The notes under the pieces: model-generated
Databases searched by the model: none
Seen by the model: only the letters and a program-made list of their open reading frames with translations
What the model was told of the DNA's origin: nothing
Shown: positions 16,958-25,936 of the stretch, one piece after another
Layout of the letters: every line of letters starts with the position of its first letter
Position numbering within the stretch: the first letter of the stretch is position 1
Source of the DNA: Xenophilus aerolatus
GTDB taxonomy: Bacteria; Pseudomonadota; Gammaproteobacteria; Burkholderiales; Burkholderiaceae_C
Length of the DNA stretch: 64,000 nt
Direction of reading: 5' to 3'
Assembly: GCA_030418545.1 (NCBI GenBank)
Contig: QAIB01000004.1
Coordinates: 372,001 to 436,000 of the forward strand
Translations under genes and position numbers: made by a program

Positions 16958-17117
16958 GCTGCGCCTGATTCGGTAGCTGGCCGCGCCGCCGAGGCGTGGA
17001 CCGGCGGCCGGTCGAGGGCACGCGGTCCCGCGCGGGCGCGGGCCGCCATCGGCGCCCCACCATGGTGCGCCGGCACCGCGGGCACCCCCGCCCGGGCGCT
17101 GGCATCCATCTTGCGAA

Positions 17118-18245
17118 ATGACCGGCATGGATGCCATCGCCGTGCCCGAGCCCGCCGCCGTCGAGATCGTTGCGCTGACCAAGCGCTATGCGCCCGGCAC
17201 GCCGGCGGCGGTGGACGCCATCGACCTGCGCATCGCGGCCGGCAGCTACTGCTGCCTGCTGGGCCCCTCGGGCTGCGGCAAGAGCACCACGCTGCGAATG
17301 ATCGCGGGGCACGAGTCGGTGTCCAGCGGCGACATCCTGCAGGGCAACCGCAACATCACCAACCTGCCTGCGGCCGAGCGCGGCACGGCCATGATGTTCC
17401 AGAGCTTCGCGCTCTTCCCGCACCTCTCGGCGCTCGACAACGTGGCCTTCAGCCTGAAGATGAAGGGCATGGCCAAGGCCGAGCGCCACCGGCGCGCGCA
17501 GGACCTGCTCGACCGCGTGGCGATGGGCCACCTCGCGCAGCGCAAGCCGGGCGAACTCTCCGGCGGCCAGCAGCAGCGGGTGGCGCTGGCGCGGGCCCTG
17601 ATCACCCAGCCGCGCGTGCTGCTGCTCGACGAGCCGCTCTCCGCCCTCGACCCCTTCCTGCGCATCCAGATGCGCGCCGAGCTGCGCCGCTGGCAGAAGG
17701 AACTGGGGCTGACCTTCATCCACGTCACGCATTCGCAGGAAGAGGCGATGGCGCTGGCCGACACCATGGTGGTGATGAACCACGGCCTGATCGAGCAGGT
17801 CGGCTCGCCGCACCAGGTCTACAACCACCCGGCCAGCGAATTCGTGGCGCGCTTCATGGGCGGCCACAACGTGCTCTTCACGCCGGCCGGGCCGATCGCG
17901 GTGCGCAACGACCACATGCAGGTCGCGCCGGCCGAGAGCACGCCGTCAGGCCTGCTCGCCACCGTCACCGACGTCGAGTACCAGGGCACTTACGTGCTGC
18001 TGGGCCTGCAGCTGGCCGAGGCGCCCGCGGGCAAGGCCGGCGTATCGGTGCAACTGGCCGAGGCCGCCTTCGATGCCCAGCCCTATGCCGTCGGCGATGC
18101 CGTTCGCCTGACCTGGGCCGACGCGCATGCGCGCCCATTGGGCCCCGGCGCCGTGCGGCCGGACGAGCGCCAGAGCGCGCCGCCACCCGCCATCGATCCC
18201 GCGACCGCGCCCGACGCCGCCGCCCTGCCGGCCGTGGCCTTCTGA
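17118..18245 (+). CDS. Spermidine/putrescine-type ABC importer ATPase
   Basis: A 375-residue ABC ATPase: Walker A GPSGCGKSTT (about 52-61), Q-loop MMFQSFALFPH, signature LSGGQQQRVALARAL, Walker B VLLLDEPLSALD and a switch His in HVTHSQEEA. The C-terminal TOBE-like region (about 270-350) is as in PotA-type proteins, and the tail is Ala/Pro-rich. It heads an operon with a binding protein and two permeases. The substrate cannot be read from the sequence; polyamines are only the family's best-known ligands. Confidence 0.9.
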   Translation: MTGMDAIAVPEPAAVEIVALTKRYAPGTPAAVDAIDLRIAAGSYCCLLGPSGCGKSTTLRMIAGHESVSSGDILQGNRNITNLPAAERGTAMMFQSFALFPHLSALDNVAFSLKMKGMAKAERHRRAQDLLDRVAMGHLAQRKPGELSGGQQQRVALARALITQPRVLLLDEPLSALDPFLRIQMRAELRRWQKELGLTFIHVTHSQEEAMALADTMVVMNHGLIEQVGSPHQVYNHPASEFVARFMGGHNVLFTPAGPIAVRNDHMQVAPAESTPSGLLATVTDVEYQGTYVLLGLQLAEAPAGKAGVSVQLAEAAFDAQPYAVGDAVRLTWADAHARPLGPGAVRPDERQSAPPPAIDPATAPDAAALPAVAF

Positions 18246-18301
18246 ACCGTTTCTGTTTTCCCCCCCTTCTTGCAACCGCCATCACCGAAAGAGGCAACAC
18301 G

Positions 18302-19576
18302 ATGTCCGCATCCAACGAAGACAACCGCACTTCCGCCCTCAAGCGCCGTACCCTGCTGCAGGGCACGGCCGGCATCCTGGCCACGGGCATCGCGCCCTTC
18401 GTCCATGCGCAGGAAAAAGTCGTGCTGCGCTACCTGGGCACGGCGGTGAACCAGGACAAGGCGATCGCCGAGAAGTTCAAGGCCGACACCGGCATCGAGA
18501 TCCAGTACGTGGCCGTGACCACCGACGACGTGACCAAGCGCGCCGTCACCGCGCCCAACAGCTTCGACCTGATCGACACCGAGTACTTCTCGCTCAAGAA
18601 GATCGTGCCCACCGGCAACCTGAAGGGCATCGACACGAAGAAGATCAAGAACGCCGACAAGATCACGCCGCTGTTCACCAAGGGCGAAGTCGGCGGCAAG
18701 GCGGTGGGCGACCAGGGCACGGCGCCCAAGAAGGTCATCTTCCTCGAGGGCGAGAAGAGCAAGGTCTTCGCGAAGTCGCCGACGCAGTTCATGTCGCTGA
18801 TCCCCACCGTGTACAACGCCGACACGCTGGGCATCCGCCCCGACCTCATCAAGCGCCCGATCTCCTCGTGGGCCGAGCTGCTCAACCCCGAGTTCAAGGG
18901 CAAGGCCGCGATCCTGAACATCCCGTCCATCGGCATCATGGACGCGGCGATGGTGGTGGAGGCCAAGGGCCTGCACAAGTACAAGGACAAGGGCAACATG
19001 ACGAAGGCCGAGATCGACCTGACGATCAAGACCCTCATCGAGGCCAAGAAGGCCGGCCAGTTCCGCGCGCTGTGGAAGGACTTCAACGAGAGCGTGAACC
19101 TCATGGCCTCGGGCGAAGTCGTGATCCAGTCGATGTGGTCGCCTGCCGTCACGGCCGTGCGCACCAAGGGCATCGACTGCACCTTCCAGCCGCTCAAGGA
19201 AGGGTATCGCGCCTGGGCCGCCGGCTTCGGGTTGCCGGCCACGCTGTCGGGCAAGAAGCTCGACGCCGCCTACGAGTTCATCAACTGGTTCCTCGACGGC
19301 TGGGCCGGCGCGTACCTCAACCGCCAGGGCTACTACAGCGCCGTGCTCGAGACCGCCAAGGCCAAGATGGAGCCCTACGAGTGGGCTTACTGGATGGAAG
19401 GCAAGCCCGCCACGCAGGACATCAAGAGCCCCAACGGCGACCTGCTGGCCAAGGCCGGCGCGGTGCGCGACGGCGGCAGCTACGAGCAGCGCATGGGCGG
19501 CATCGCGTGCTGGAACGCCGTGATGGACGAGAACGAGTACATGGTCCGCAAGTGGAACGAGTTCGTGGCAGCCTGA
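18302..19576 (+). CDS. Periplasmic solute-binding protein (PotD-like), Tat-type signal
   Basis: A 424-residue exported protein of the extracellular solute-binding family 1. The N-terminus carries a twin-arginine-type signal (KRRTLLQGTAGILATG) ending at VHAQE, so it is probably exported folded. The body has the PotD-like layout, for example NADTLGIRPDLI and a C-terminal NEYMVRKWNEF. It delivers a substrate to the two permeases downstream. The gap to the first permease holds a CGCGAAGG hairpin element, which could stabilise the upstream message and raise the level of binding protein relative to permeases. Confidence 0.9.
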   Translation: MSASNEDNRTSALKRRTLLQGTAGILATGIAPFVHAQEKVVLRYLGTAVNQDKAIAEKFKADTGIEIQYVAVTTDDVTKRAVTAPNSFDLIDTEYFSLKKIVPTGNLKGIDTKKIKNADKITPLFTKGEVGGKAVGDQGTAPKKVIFLEGEKSKVFAKSPTQFMSLIPTVYNADTLGIRPDLIKRPISSWAELLNPEFKGKAAILNIPSIGIMDAAMVVEAKGLHKYKDKGNMTKAEIDLTIKTLIEAKKAGQFRALWKDFNESVNLMASGEVVIQSMWSPAVTAVRTKGIDCTFQPLKEGYRAWAAGFGLPATLSGKKLDAAYEFINWFLDGWAGAYLNRQGYYSAVLETAKAKMEPYEWAYWMEGKPATQDIKSPNGDLLAKAGAVRDGGSYEQRMGGIACWNAVMDENEYMVRKWNEFVAA

Positions 19577-19594
19577 GTACGGGCACGGACATCC

Positions 19595-19700
19595 ATACGC
19601 GAAGAGCGCAAAGGTTTCGCGAAGAACGCGAAAAGAACATCCATTTCCTCGATGTCCCATTCGCGCCCTTCGCGTGATCTTCGCGTCCTTCGCGTACGGC
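19595..19700. repeat. CGCGAAGG hairpin element, copy 2
   Basis: About 106 bp between the binding-protein gene and the first permease. The left arm starts ATACGCGAAGAGCGCAAAGG and the right arm ends TTCGCGTCCTTCGCGTACGG. The arms are complementary around an AT-richer centre, as in the copies at 5646-5741 and 20666-20774. Confidence 0.9.
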
Positions 19701-19726
19701 TGCCCGATCCCGAATCCTGAACTCCC

Positions 19727-20644
19727 ATGAGCGCCCCCGCCGCCGCCACACACGCCGCCACGCGGCCGCTGCACACCATCGCCGCGTGGTGGCAGGCGGC
19801 GCCGTTCGGGTTGGTGTTCCTGCTGTTCTTCATCGTCCCGCTGCTGCTCATCGGCATGGTCAGCCTGTGGGACTTCAACGAGTACGAGCTGATCCCGGCC
19901 GTCTCGCTGCGCAATTACCTCAGCATCTTCGAGGGCTGCTCGCACCTCACCGACAACGGCGACTTCTGCGTCACGCTGTCGACCTACCTGTCCACGCTCA
20001 AGTTCTGCTTCCTGGTCTGGGCCATCACGCTGGTGCTGGGCTTCGCGGTGGCGTACTTCCTGGCGTTCCACGTGCGCTCGTCGGGCATGCAGACGGCGCT
20101 CTTCGTGCTGTGCACCGTGCCCTTCTGGACCTCGAACGTGATCCGCATGATCTCGTGGGTGCCGCTGCTGGGGCGCAACGGACTGGTGAACCAGACGCTC
20201 ATGGGCATCGGCCTGGTGAACGAGCCGGTCGAGTGGCTGCTGTTCTCGGATTTCTCGGTGGTGCTGGCCTTCGTTCACCTCTACACGATGTTCATGATCG
20301 TGCCGATCTTCAATTCGATGATGCGCATCGACCGCAGCCTGCTCGAAGCCGCGACCGACGCCGGCGCCACGGGCTGGCAGACGCTGTGGAACGTGATCGT
20401 GCCGCTCACCAAGACCGGCATCATCATCGGCTCGATCTTCGTCATCACCATCGTCATGGGCGACTTCGTCACCATCGGCGTCATGGGCGGCCAGCAGATC
20501 GCCTCGGTGGGCAAGATCATCCAGGTGCAGACCAGCTACCTGCAGTTCCCCCTCGCCGCCGCCAACGCCGTCATCCTGCTGGCGGTCGTGCTCATGATCA
20601 TCTACGGGCTCACGCGGCTCGTGGACATCCGCAAGGAGCTGTGA
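19727..20644 (+). CDS. ABC importer permease, PotB type
   Basis: A 305-residue polytopic inner-membrane protein with six membrane helices and the cytoplasmic EAA loop (LLEAATDAGATGWQTLWNVIVPLT) that contacts the ATPase. It is the first of two permeases of the importer. It is flanked on both sides by copies of the same hairpin repeat, so recombination between them could delete exactly this gene. Confidence 0.9.
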   Translation: MSAPAAATHAATRPLHTIAAWWQAAPFGLVFLLFFIVPLLLIGMVSLWDFNEYELIPAVSLRNYLSIFEGCSHLTDNGDFCVTLSTYLSTLKFCFLVWAITLVLGFAVAYFLAFHVRSSGMQTALFVLCTVPFWTSNVIRMISWVPLLGRNGLVNQTLMGIGLVNEPVEWLLFSDFSVVLAFVHLYTMFMIVPIFNSMMRIDRSLLEAATDAGATGWQTLWNVIVPLTKTGIIIGSIFVITIVMGDFVTIGVMGGQQIASVGKIIQVQTSYLQFPLAAANAVILLAVVLMIIYGLTRLVDIRKEL

Positions 20645-20665
20645 TGCGAATGCGAATGCGGACAG

Positions 20666-20774
20666 CCGTACGCGAAGGACGCGAAAGTCACGCGAAGGTC
20701 GCGAAAGAAGACATCAAGAAATTCGGCGGTTCCTTTCGCGTCCTTCGCGAAGCCTTTGCGCCCTTCGCGTACGG
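20666..20774. repeat. CGCGAAGG hairpin element, copy 3
   Basis: About 109 bp between the two permease genes. The left arm has GTACGCGAAGGACGCGAAAG and the right arm has TTTCGCGTCCTTCGCG, ending CCTTCGCGTACGG. It ends 19 bases before the second permease start. Confidence 0.9.
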
Positions 20775-20792
20775 GTGTTGGAGCCCGAATCC

Positions 20793-21683
20793 ATGACCCC
20801 CCTCCTCGCCGACAAGCGCGCCCCCGGCTTCTGGCCGCTGGCGATCGTGTTCGCGCTGTTCGTGGTGTTCATGTACGGGCCCATGTTCACGATCTTCGTG
20901 CTGAGCTTCCAGGGGCCGGAAGGCGGCCTCACCTTTCCGATGCGCGGCGTGTCGCTGCACTGGTTCTACAAGCTCGCCGAGGGGCTGGGCACGGTGGACA
21001 TCGGTGCGGCGTTCCGGCGCTCGCTGATGCTGGGGGCGGTGGTGATGGCCTTCACCGTCGTGCTGTCGGTGCTGGCGGGCCTGGCCTTCCGCAAGCGGCT
21101 CAAGGGCGGCGATGCGCTCTTCTACGTCGCCGTGGCCAGCCTCATCATGCCCTCGATCATCGTGTCGCTGGGCATCGGCCTGCAGTTCCGCCTGCTCGAC
21201 ACCGGCATCAAGTCGGCCCTCACGGCCCTGGGCGCCGAGGGCACGCAGGAGAACTACGGCACCGCGCTGGGCCTGCTCACCTCGGCGCTGGGCGCGCACC
21301 TCACCTGGACGCTGCCCTTCGGGCTGCTGATCATGTTCGCGGTGTTCAACCGCTTCAACCCGGCCTACGAGGAAGCCGCGCGCGACCTCGGCGCCACGCC
21401 CTGGCAGAGCTTCCGGCACGTCGTGCTGCCGCTGATCGGGCCGTCGGTGATCGGCATCGGCATGTTCGGCTTCACGCTCAGCTGGGACGAGATCGCGCGC
21501 ACCTCGCAGGCCATCGGCGACGTCAACACGCTGCCGCTCGAACTGCAGGGCCTCACGTCGACCGTGACCACGCCCTCGATCTACGCGCTGGGCACGGTCA
21601 CGACCATCGTGTCCTTCGCAGTGATGGGTGTGGCGCTGGGCAGCGCGGCGCTGCTGGGGCGCCGGGCGGCGAAGAGGCGCTGA
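20793..21683 (+). CDS. ABC importer permease, PotC type
   Basis: A 296-residue membrane protein with about six helices and an EAA loop (YEEAARDLGATPWQSFRHVVLPLI). It is the second permease of the importer. The ATG at 20793 has GGAG about nine bases upstream; a GTG at 20775 is possible but lies inside the hairpin element. The following racemase-family gene starts one base after its stop, so the two are translationally linked. Confidence 0.9.
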   Translation: MTPLLADKRAPGFWPLAIVFALFVVFMYGPMFTIFVLSFQGPEGGLTFPMRGVSLHWFYKLAEGLGTVDIGAAFRRSLMLGAVVMAFTVVLSVLAGLAFRKRLKGGDALFYVAVASLIMPSIIVSLGIGLQFRLLDTGIKSALTALGAEGTQENYGTALGLLTSALGAHLTWTLPFGLLIMFAVFNRFNPAYEEAARDLGATPWQSFRHVVLPLIGPSVIGIGMFGFTLSWDEIARTSQAIGDVNTLPLELQGLTSTVTTPSIYALGTVTTIVSFAVMGVALGSAALLGRRAAKRR

Positions 21684-21684
21684 C

Positions 21685-22416
21685 GTGCCCTCGCTGCTGG
21701 TCATCAACCCCAACACCTCGACCAGCGTCAGTGCGCTGCTGCAGCAGCATGTGAAGGCCGCCGTCGGCGCGGGCATCGACGTGCACACGCTCACCGCGCG
21801 CTTCGGTGCGCCCTACATCTCGTCGGAGGCCAGCTACGCGGTCGCGCAGCACACGGTGCTCGATGCCTGGGCGGTGGCCCGGGCGCAGGGGCTCGCGGCG
21901 GATGCCGTGCTCATCGGCTGCTTCGGCGACCCGGGGCTGTTCGCGCTGCGCGAGGGCGCCGGCGTGCCGGCGAGCGGGCTGGCCGAGGCGTCCTTCCTGG
22001 CCGCAGCGCGCCGCGGGCGCTATGCCGTCGTCACCGGCGGCGAGCGCTGGAAGCCGATGCTCGAGCGGCTGGCGCAGGCGCTGGGCCAGGGCGAGGCGCT
22101 GGCGGGCGTGCACACCGTCGCCCCCTCGGGGGCGCAACTGGCGGCCGACCCGGCCGGCGCGCGGGTGCTGCTGGCGCAGGCCTGCCGCGAGGCCGTCGAC
22201 CGTTTCGGTGCCGAGGCCGTGATCCTCGGCGGCGCGGGCCTGGCGGGCATGGGCGCCGACATCGCGCCGCAGGTGCCGGTGCCGCTGATCGACAGCGTGC
22301 AGGCCGGCGCTAACTGGGCGGTGCAGGCGCTGGCAGCCGGCGCGCCGGCCACCGCGGCGGCGTGCTTCGGCGTGCCCTGGCAGAACGTTTCGTGGGAGCT
22401 CGAGGCGCTGCCCTGA
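21685..22416 (+). CDS. Asp/Glu/hydantoin racemase family protein lacking the second Cys
   Basis: A 243-residue cytoplasmic protein beginning LLVINPNTSTSV, the typical start of the hydantoin/Asp-Glu racemase family. The first catalytic Cys is present (C79 in LIGCFGDPG). The second, normally in an LGCAGM context, is replaced by Gly183 (ILGGAGLAGM), so ordinary two-base racemisation is doubtful. A Cys further on (AACFGVPWQ) is not in the usual place. The GTG start one base after the permease stop ties it to the importer and suggests that it acts on the imported compound or a product of it. Confidence 0.83.
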   Translation: MPSLLVINPNTSTSVSALLQQHVKAAVGAGIDVHTLTARFGAPYISSEASYAVAQHTVLDAWAVARAQGLAADAVLIGCFGDPGLFALREGAGVPASGLAEASFLAAARRGRYAVVTGGERWKPMLERLAQALGQGEALAGVHTVAPSGAQLAADPAGARVLLAQACREAVDRFGAEAVILGGAGLAGMGADIAPQVPVPLIDSVQAGANWAVQALAAGAPATAAACFGVPWQNVSWELEALP

Positions 22417-22417
22417 T

Positions 22418-22468
22418 GCTATTGAACTCATAGCTGTTCGCGTAGACGGGGCGCGCGCCACGGCCCGA
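22418..22468 (+). repeat. GCTAT...ATAGC dispersed repeat, copy C
   Basis: The dyad GCTATTGAACTCATAGC is followed by TGTTCGCGTAGACGGGGCG and a CGCGCC-type tail. It begins two bases after the stop of the racemase-family gene. Confidence 0.85.
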
Positions 22469-22583
22469 TTTGCCTTGAGAAGACCAGGGCACGCAGACCA
22501 TGAGACCTGTCGGTGCGCAGGAGGCCGCGCGCGGCACCCGCGCTGGCACCGGCGCGCGCCCGGCGCACCCAGACTGCGCGGCC

Positions 22584-23660
22584 ATGACCTCCCCCACCAT
22601 CCGCAAGGGCCAGGCGCCCGGCCACCTCGACCGCAGCGAGTTCCACCTGCGCTTCATGCAGCCCTTCCAGGACCCGGCCTTCGGTGCCGAGGCCGACGCC
22701 CTCGCGCGCCTCGAGTCCATCGCCTGGGACGCCTACGACGAGGGCCGCAAGTCGCCCGTCACGCGCAAGGCCGGGCCGGGCTACGCCGACCCCGACTACG
22801 AGCTCTCCGTCGACTGGCTGGAGGCCAAGGCCCGCCTCGACGCCGCGCAGGCCGCCTGGGCGCGGCCCGAGACGCGCTCGCGCGTGCTGCTGGTCAACGG
22901 CTCGCCACGCAACGACGGCACCTGCCCGGGCGAGGTGTCGAAGACCTGGCGCATGGCGCAGATGGCGCAGCAGACGCTGGAGGCGGCCGGCATCGAGGTC
23001 GACCTGCTCGACCTCAGCCGGGTGACCTCCGAGTACGGGCGGCAGATCCACCCCTGCAAGGGCTGCGTCTCCACCGCCATGCCGCTGTGCCACTGGCCCT
23101 GCAGCTGCTATCCCAACCATTCGCTGCGTCAGACCGGCGACTGGATGAACGAGATCTACGAACGCTGGGTCGCGGCCCACGGCGTGATCGTGCTCACGCC
23201 CACGCACTGGTACCAGGCCACCAGTCCGCTCAAGCTGATGATCGACCGGCTGGTGTGCGCCGACGGCGGCAACCCCGACCCGACCACCACGCACGGCAAG
23301 AAGCCCGAGGAGGCCAAGGCGCTGGAGCTGCAGGGCTGGGACTTTCCCAAGCACCTCGACGGTCGCGTGTATGGCGTCGTCGTGCACGGCGACGTGGCCG
23401 GCATCGAGAGCCTGCGCCGCAACCTCAGCGACTGGCTCGACTGGATGGGGCTGGTCGATGCCGGCCAGCAGGCGCGGCTGGACCGCTACCTGGGTTATTA
23501 CGAGCCCTATGCCACCAGCCACGACACGCTCGATGCCGACGAGGACCTGCAGCAGGAGGTGCGCAACGTCGCGCAGGCCGTGGCCCACGCGGTCGGCGAG
23601 CTGCGCGCCGGCCGCCTGAGCGTGCCCGACCGCGGCCTGAAGCGTCCGCGGCCCAAGTGA
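22584..23660 (+). CDS. NAD(P)H-dependent FMN reductase / flavodoxin-like oxidoreductase
   Basis: A 358-residue protein. An N-terminal region of about 95 residues without a recognised fold precedes a flavodoxin-like domain: VLLVNGSPRNDGTCPGEVSKT is the FMN-phosphate loop, and LTPTHWYQATSPLKLMIDRL matches the NAD(P)H-dependent FMN reductase family. A Cys-rich stretch (HPCKGCVSTAMPLCHWPCSC) could bind metal or a cofactor. The ATG at 22584 gives a normal N-terminus; an in-frame ATG at 22500 would add 28 low-complexity residues. It may serve the catabolic path of the preceding importer, but it is 167 bases away behind a repeat. Confidence 0.8.
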   Translation: MTSPTIRKGQAPGHLDRSEFHLRFMQPFQDPAFGAEADALARLESIAWDAYDEGRKSPVTRKAGPGYADPDYELSVDWLEAKARLDAAQAAWARPETRSRVLLVNGSPRNDGTCPGEVSKTWRMAQMAQQTLEAAGIEVDLLDLSRVTSEYGRQIHPCKGCVSTAMPLCHWPCSCYPNHSLRQTGDWMNEIYERWVAAHGVIVLTPTHWYQATSPLKLMIDRLVCADGGNPDPTTTHGKKPEEAKALELQGWDFPKHLDGRVYGVVVHGDVAGIESLRRNLSDWLDWMGLVDAGQQARLDRYLGYYEPYATSHDTLDADEDLQQEVRNVAQAVAHAVGELRAGRLSVPDRGLKRPRPK

Positions 23661-23813
23661 GCGGCGCCCCGCTGCGCGCATTCACGGCATCTTTACCTTC
23701 GATCACGCCGCGTTGACCCGGTCCTCACGGCCGGGACATTCGCGCCTTCCACACTCCGTCTCACCTGCTGCACTCTTCACCGCGGCAGCATTTCCACGAA
23801 AGGAAGGACTCGC

Positions 23814-24380
23814 ATGATCTCTCTTCGCCAACGGATGGTCTGGGCCGGTGTGCTGGCCTCTGCCGCCTTCGCCGCGTCCGCGCAGACGCCCCCTCCCTCC
23901 AACGTGCCGCTGTCGGCCACCCAGGCCCAGGCCGCGGCGACCTCCGCGGACGCCAAGCCGCGCATGGAGCGCAAGAAGGACTTCGCGCAGCGCTTCGAGC
24001 GCATGCAGCAGCACCGTGCCCAGCGCCTCGCGGCCCTGAAGGACAAGCTGCAGCTCAGCGCGCAGCAACAGGGCGCGTGGACCAGCTACACGACGGCGCT
24101 GCAGCCGCCGGCCATGCCCAAGCCCGAAGACCGTGCGGCTCGCCGTGCGGAATTCGAGAAGCTGACGACGCCCGAGCGCATCGACCGCATGCAGGCCCGC
24201 CAGGCCGAACGCAGCGCGATGTTCGCCAAGCGTGCCGATGCGACCAAGGCCTTCTACGCGCAGCTCACGCCGGCGCAGCAGAAGACCTTCGACGCCGAGA
24301 GCCTGCGCATGGGTCCGCGCGGCCATGGCCACCACGGCCATCGCCCGCACGGCGAGGCCCAGGCCCCGACCAAGGGCTGA
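23814..24380 (+). CDS. Spy/CpxP-like periplasmic protein (LTxxQ repeats)
   Basis: A 188-residue secreted protein. A signal peptide ends about ASAQT (residue 24). The mature part is helical, basic and Gln-rich, with two LTxxQ-like motifs (LQLSAQQQ and LTPAQQKTF) spaced as in the Spy/CpxP family of periplasmic chaperones and stress sensors. The C-terminal tail is His-rich (GHGHHGHRPHG), suggesting metal binding. AAAGGAAGGA precedes the ATG, and a strong terminator follows. Confidence 0.85.
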   Translation: MISLRQRMVWAGVLASAAFAASAQTPPPSNVPLSATQAQAAATSADAKPRMERKKDFAQRFERMQQHRAQRLAALKDKLQLSAQQQGAWTSYTTALQPPAMPKPEDRAARRAEFEKLTTPERIDRMQARQAERSAMFAKRADATKAFYAQLTPAQQKTFDAESLRMGPRGHGHHGHRPHGEAQAPTKG

Positions 24381-24395
24381 GCTCGCGGCCCGGCG

Positions 24396-24438
24396 ACGAA
24401 AAAGCCCGCTGCGCTTCGTGCGCAGCGGGCTTTTTCGT
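24396..24438. terminator. Bidirectional rho-independent terminator
   Basis: A perfect 19-bp stem (24396-24414 with 24420-24438) and a five-base loop TTCGT. It has AAAAA on the left arm and TTTTT on the right arm, so it serves both the plus-strand Spy-like gene and the minus-strand gene ending at 24468. Confidence 0.95.
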
Positions 24439-24467
24439 TCGAAGGCGGCACGCGTGGCCGCCTGCGC

Positions 24468-24890
24468 TCACTTGGGCGTGCCGGTCGACTCGATCGGGTT
24501 GGTCGCGACGGCCGGGCGCTCGCCGGTGTAGCCGAAGGGACGCGGCTGGTGCAGCGCCTCCTGGCGCACTTCGGCGCGCGTGCGCTCGCCCACCTGCGGC
24601 GTGGCGTTGGGCTGGTTGTTGCGCATGGTGCTGGCTTCGCCGCCGGGCGTGTTGGTGTTGGCCTGGTTGTGGTTGTTCCACACCGCGCCCATGCGCACGC
24701 CGTCGCGCGAGTTCGGCTGGCTGTAGTCGGGGCGCTGCGGGGGGTTGGGCACGCCGGCGGGCGTCATGGTGCTGGCCTGGCCGGCGACGCCTGGCTCCGT
24801 GGCAGGCACCGAGGTGGTCTGTGCGCTGGCGGCGGCCGATGCCGCCAGCAGGCCGGCGGCGACGAGTGCGGAAAGGGTGCTGGGCTTCAT
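24468..24890 (-). CDS. Small secreted protein of unknown function
   Basis: A 140-residue protein with a cleavable signal (ALVAAGLLAASAAASAQT). The mature part is Asn/Pro/Gln-rich and probably disordered. A TRAEVRQEAL segment resembles the recurring motif of Burkholderiales DUF4148-type proteins, such as the one at 37821-38192. The ATG at 24890 has AGGAG upstream. No catalytic motif is visible. Confidence 0.72.
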   Translation of the reverse strand: MKPSTLSALVAAGLLAASAAASAQTTSVPATEPGVAGQASTMTPAGVPNPPQRPDYSQPNSRDGVRMGAVWNNHNQANTNTPGGEASTMRNNQPNATPQVGERTRAEVRQEALHQPRPFGYTGERPAVATNPIESTGTPK

Positions 24891-25116
24891 GCGAGGCTCC
24901 TGTAAAAAGTGGGACAAGGGTGCCGCTCGTAGCCGGCCGCGGCACCGGAAGAGAACTTCAAGTTAGGAGTCGGGCCCCTGCGCGCCTGTCGGGGCGCGCG
25001 GCGCAGCGCTGTAGGAATGCCACGCACCGCGCGTGGCCGCATCCGCGAAATTCGGACGGCAAGAAGCTGACACCTTCCTACAGGCGGGGACGACCCTGCC
25101 CCGTACAAATCGCAGG

Positions 25117-25911
25117 GTGGCACTCCTTTCCGAACCCCATCTGCCGCTGGCCGCCGCCGCACCACCCAAGTCGCTGAAGGTGATGACGGTGAACACCCAC
25201 AAGGGTTTCACGGCGCTCAACCGCAAGTTCATCCTGCCCGAGCTGCGCGATGCCGTGCGCACGGTGGGGGCCGACGTCGTCTTCCTGCAGGAGGTGCTGG
25301 GCACGCATTCGCAGCACCAGAAGCGGGTGGACAACTGGCCGGAGGCGCCGCACTACGAATTCCTGGCCGACACCATGTGGCCGCAGTTCGCCTATGGGCG
25401 CAACGCGGTGTACCCGCGTGGCCACCACGGCAATGCGGTGCTGTCGAAATTCCCCATCGTGCACCACCGCAACCACGACGTGTCGATCGCCGGCCCCGAG
25501 AAGCGTGGCCTGCTGCACTGCGCGCTGCGCCTGCCCGGCCGCACGGTCGACGTGCACGTGATCTGCGCGCACCTGGGCCTGGCCGAGGCGCACCGCCAGC
25601 AGCAGCTGGAGCTGCTGTGCCACATCGTGCGCGACGAGGTGCCGGCCGATGCGCCGCTGGTGGTGGCCGGCGACTTCAACGACTGGCGCAGCCGCGCGCA
25701 CGAGGTGCTGGAGCAGGGCGCCGGCCTGCGCGAAGTCTTCAAGCATGCCAACGGCCGCGCCGCGAAGACTTTTCCTTCGCGCTTCCCGATGCTGCCGCTG
25801 GATCGCATCTATGTGCGCAACGCGGGCGCGCACGCACCGGTGGTGCTGCCGCGCCAGCCGTGGTCGCACCTGTCGGACCATGCGCCGCTCGTGGCGGAGA
25901 TCGACCTGTGA
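25117..25911 (+). CDS. ybhP: Endonuclease/exonuclease/phosphatase family protein (YbhP-like)
   Basis: A 264-residue EEP-fold hydrolase. Motifs: MTVNTHKGF (metal-binding Asn), VVFLQEV (Glu), VVAGDFNDW (Asp/Asn) and [10 protein letters not shown] (catalytic Asp-His). The GTG at 25117 puts the fold about 18 residues from the N-terminus; no better start was found. It is followed by clsB and ybhN in the same order as the E. coli ybhP-clsB-ybhN set. EEP proteins of this type act on phosphodiesters; a role in phospholipid metabolism is inferred from the neighbours. Confidence 0.85.
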   Translation: MALLSEPHLPLAAAAPPKSLKVMTVNTHKGFTALNRKFILPELRDAVRTVGADVVFLQEVLGTHSQHQKRVDNWPEAPHYEFLADTMWPQFAYGRNAVYPRGHHGNAVLSKFPIVHHRNHDVSIAGPEKRGLLHCALRLPGRTVDVHVICAHLGLAEAHRQQQLELLCHIVRDEVPADAPLVVAGDFNDWRSRAHEVLEQGAGLREVFKHANGRAAKTFPSRFPMLPLDRIYVRNAGAHAPVVLPRQPWSHLSDHAPLVAEIDL

Positions 25912-25936
25912 ACAACGACGACAAGGGAGCATGCCC

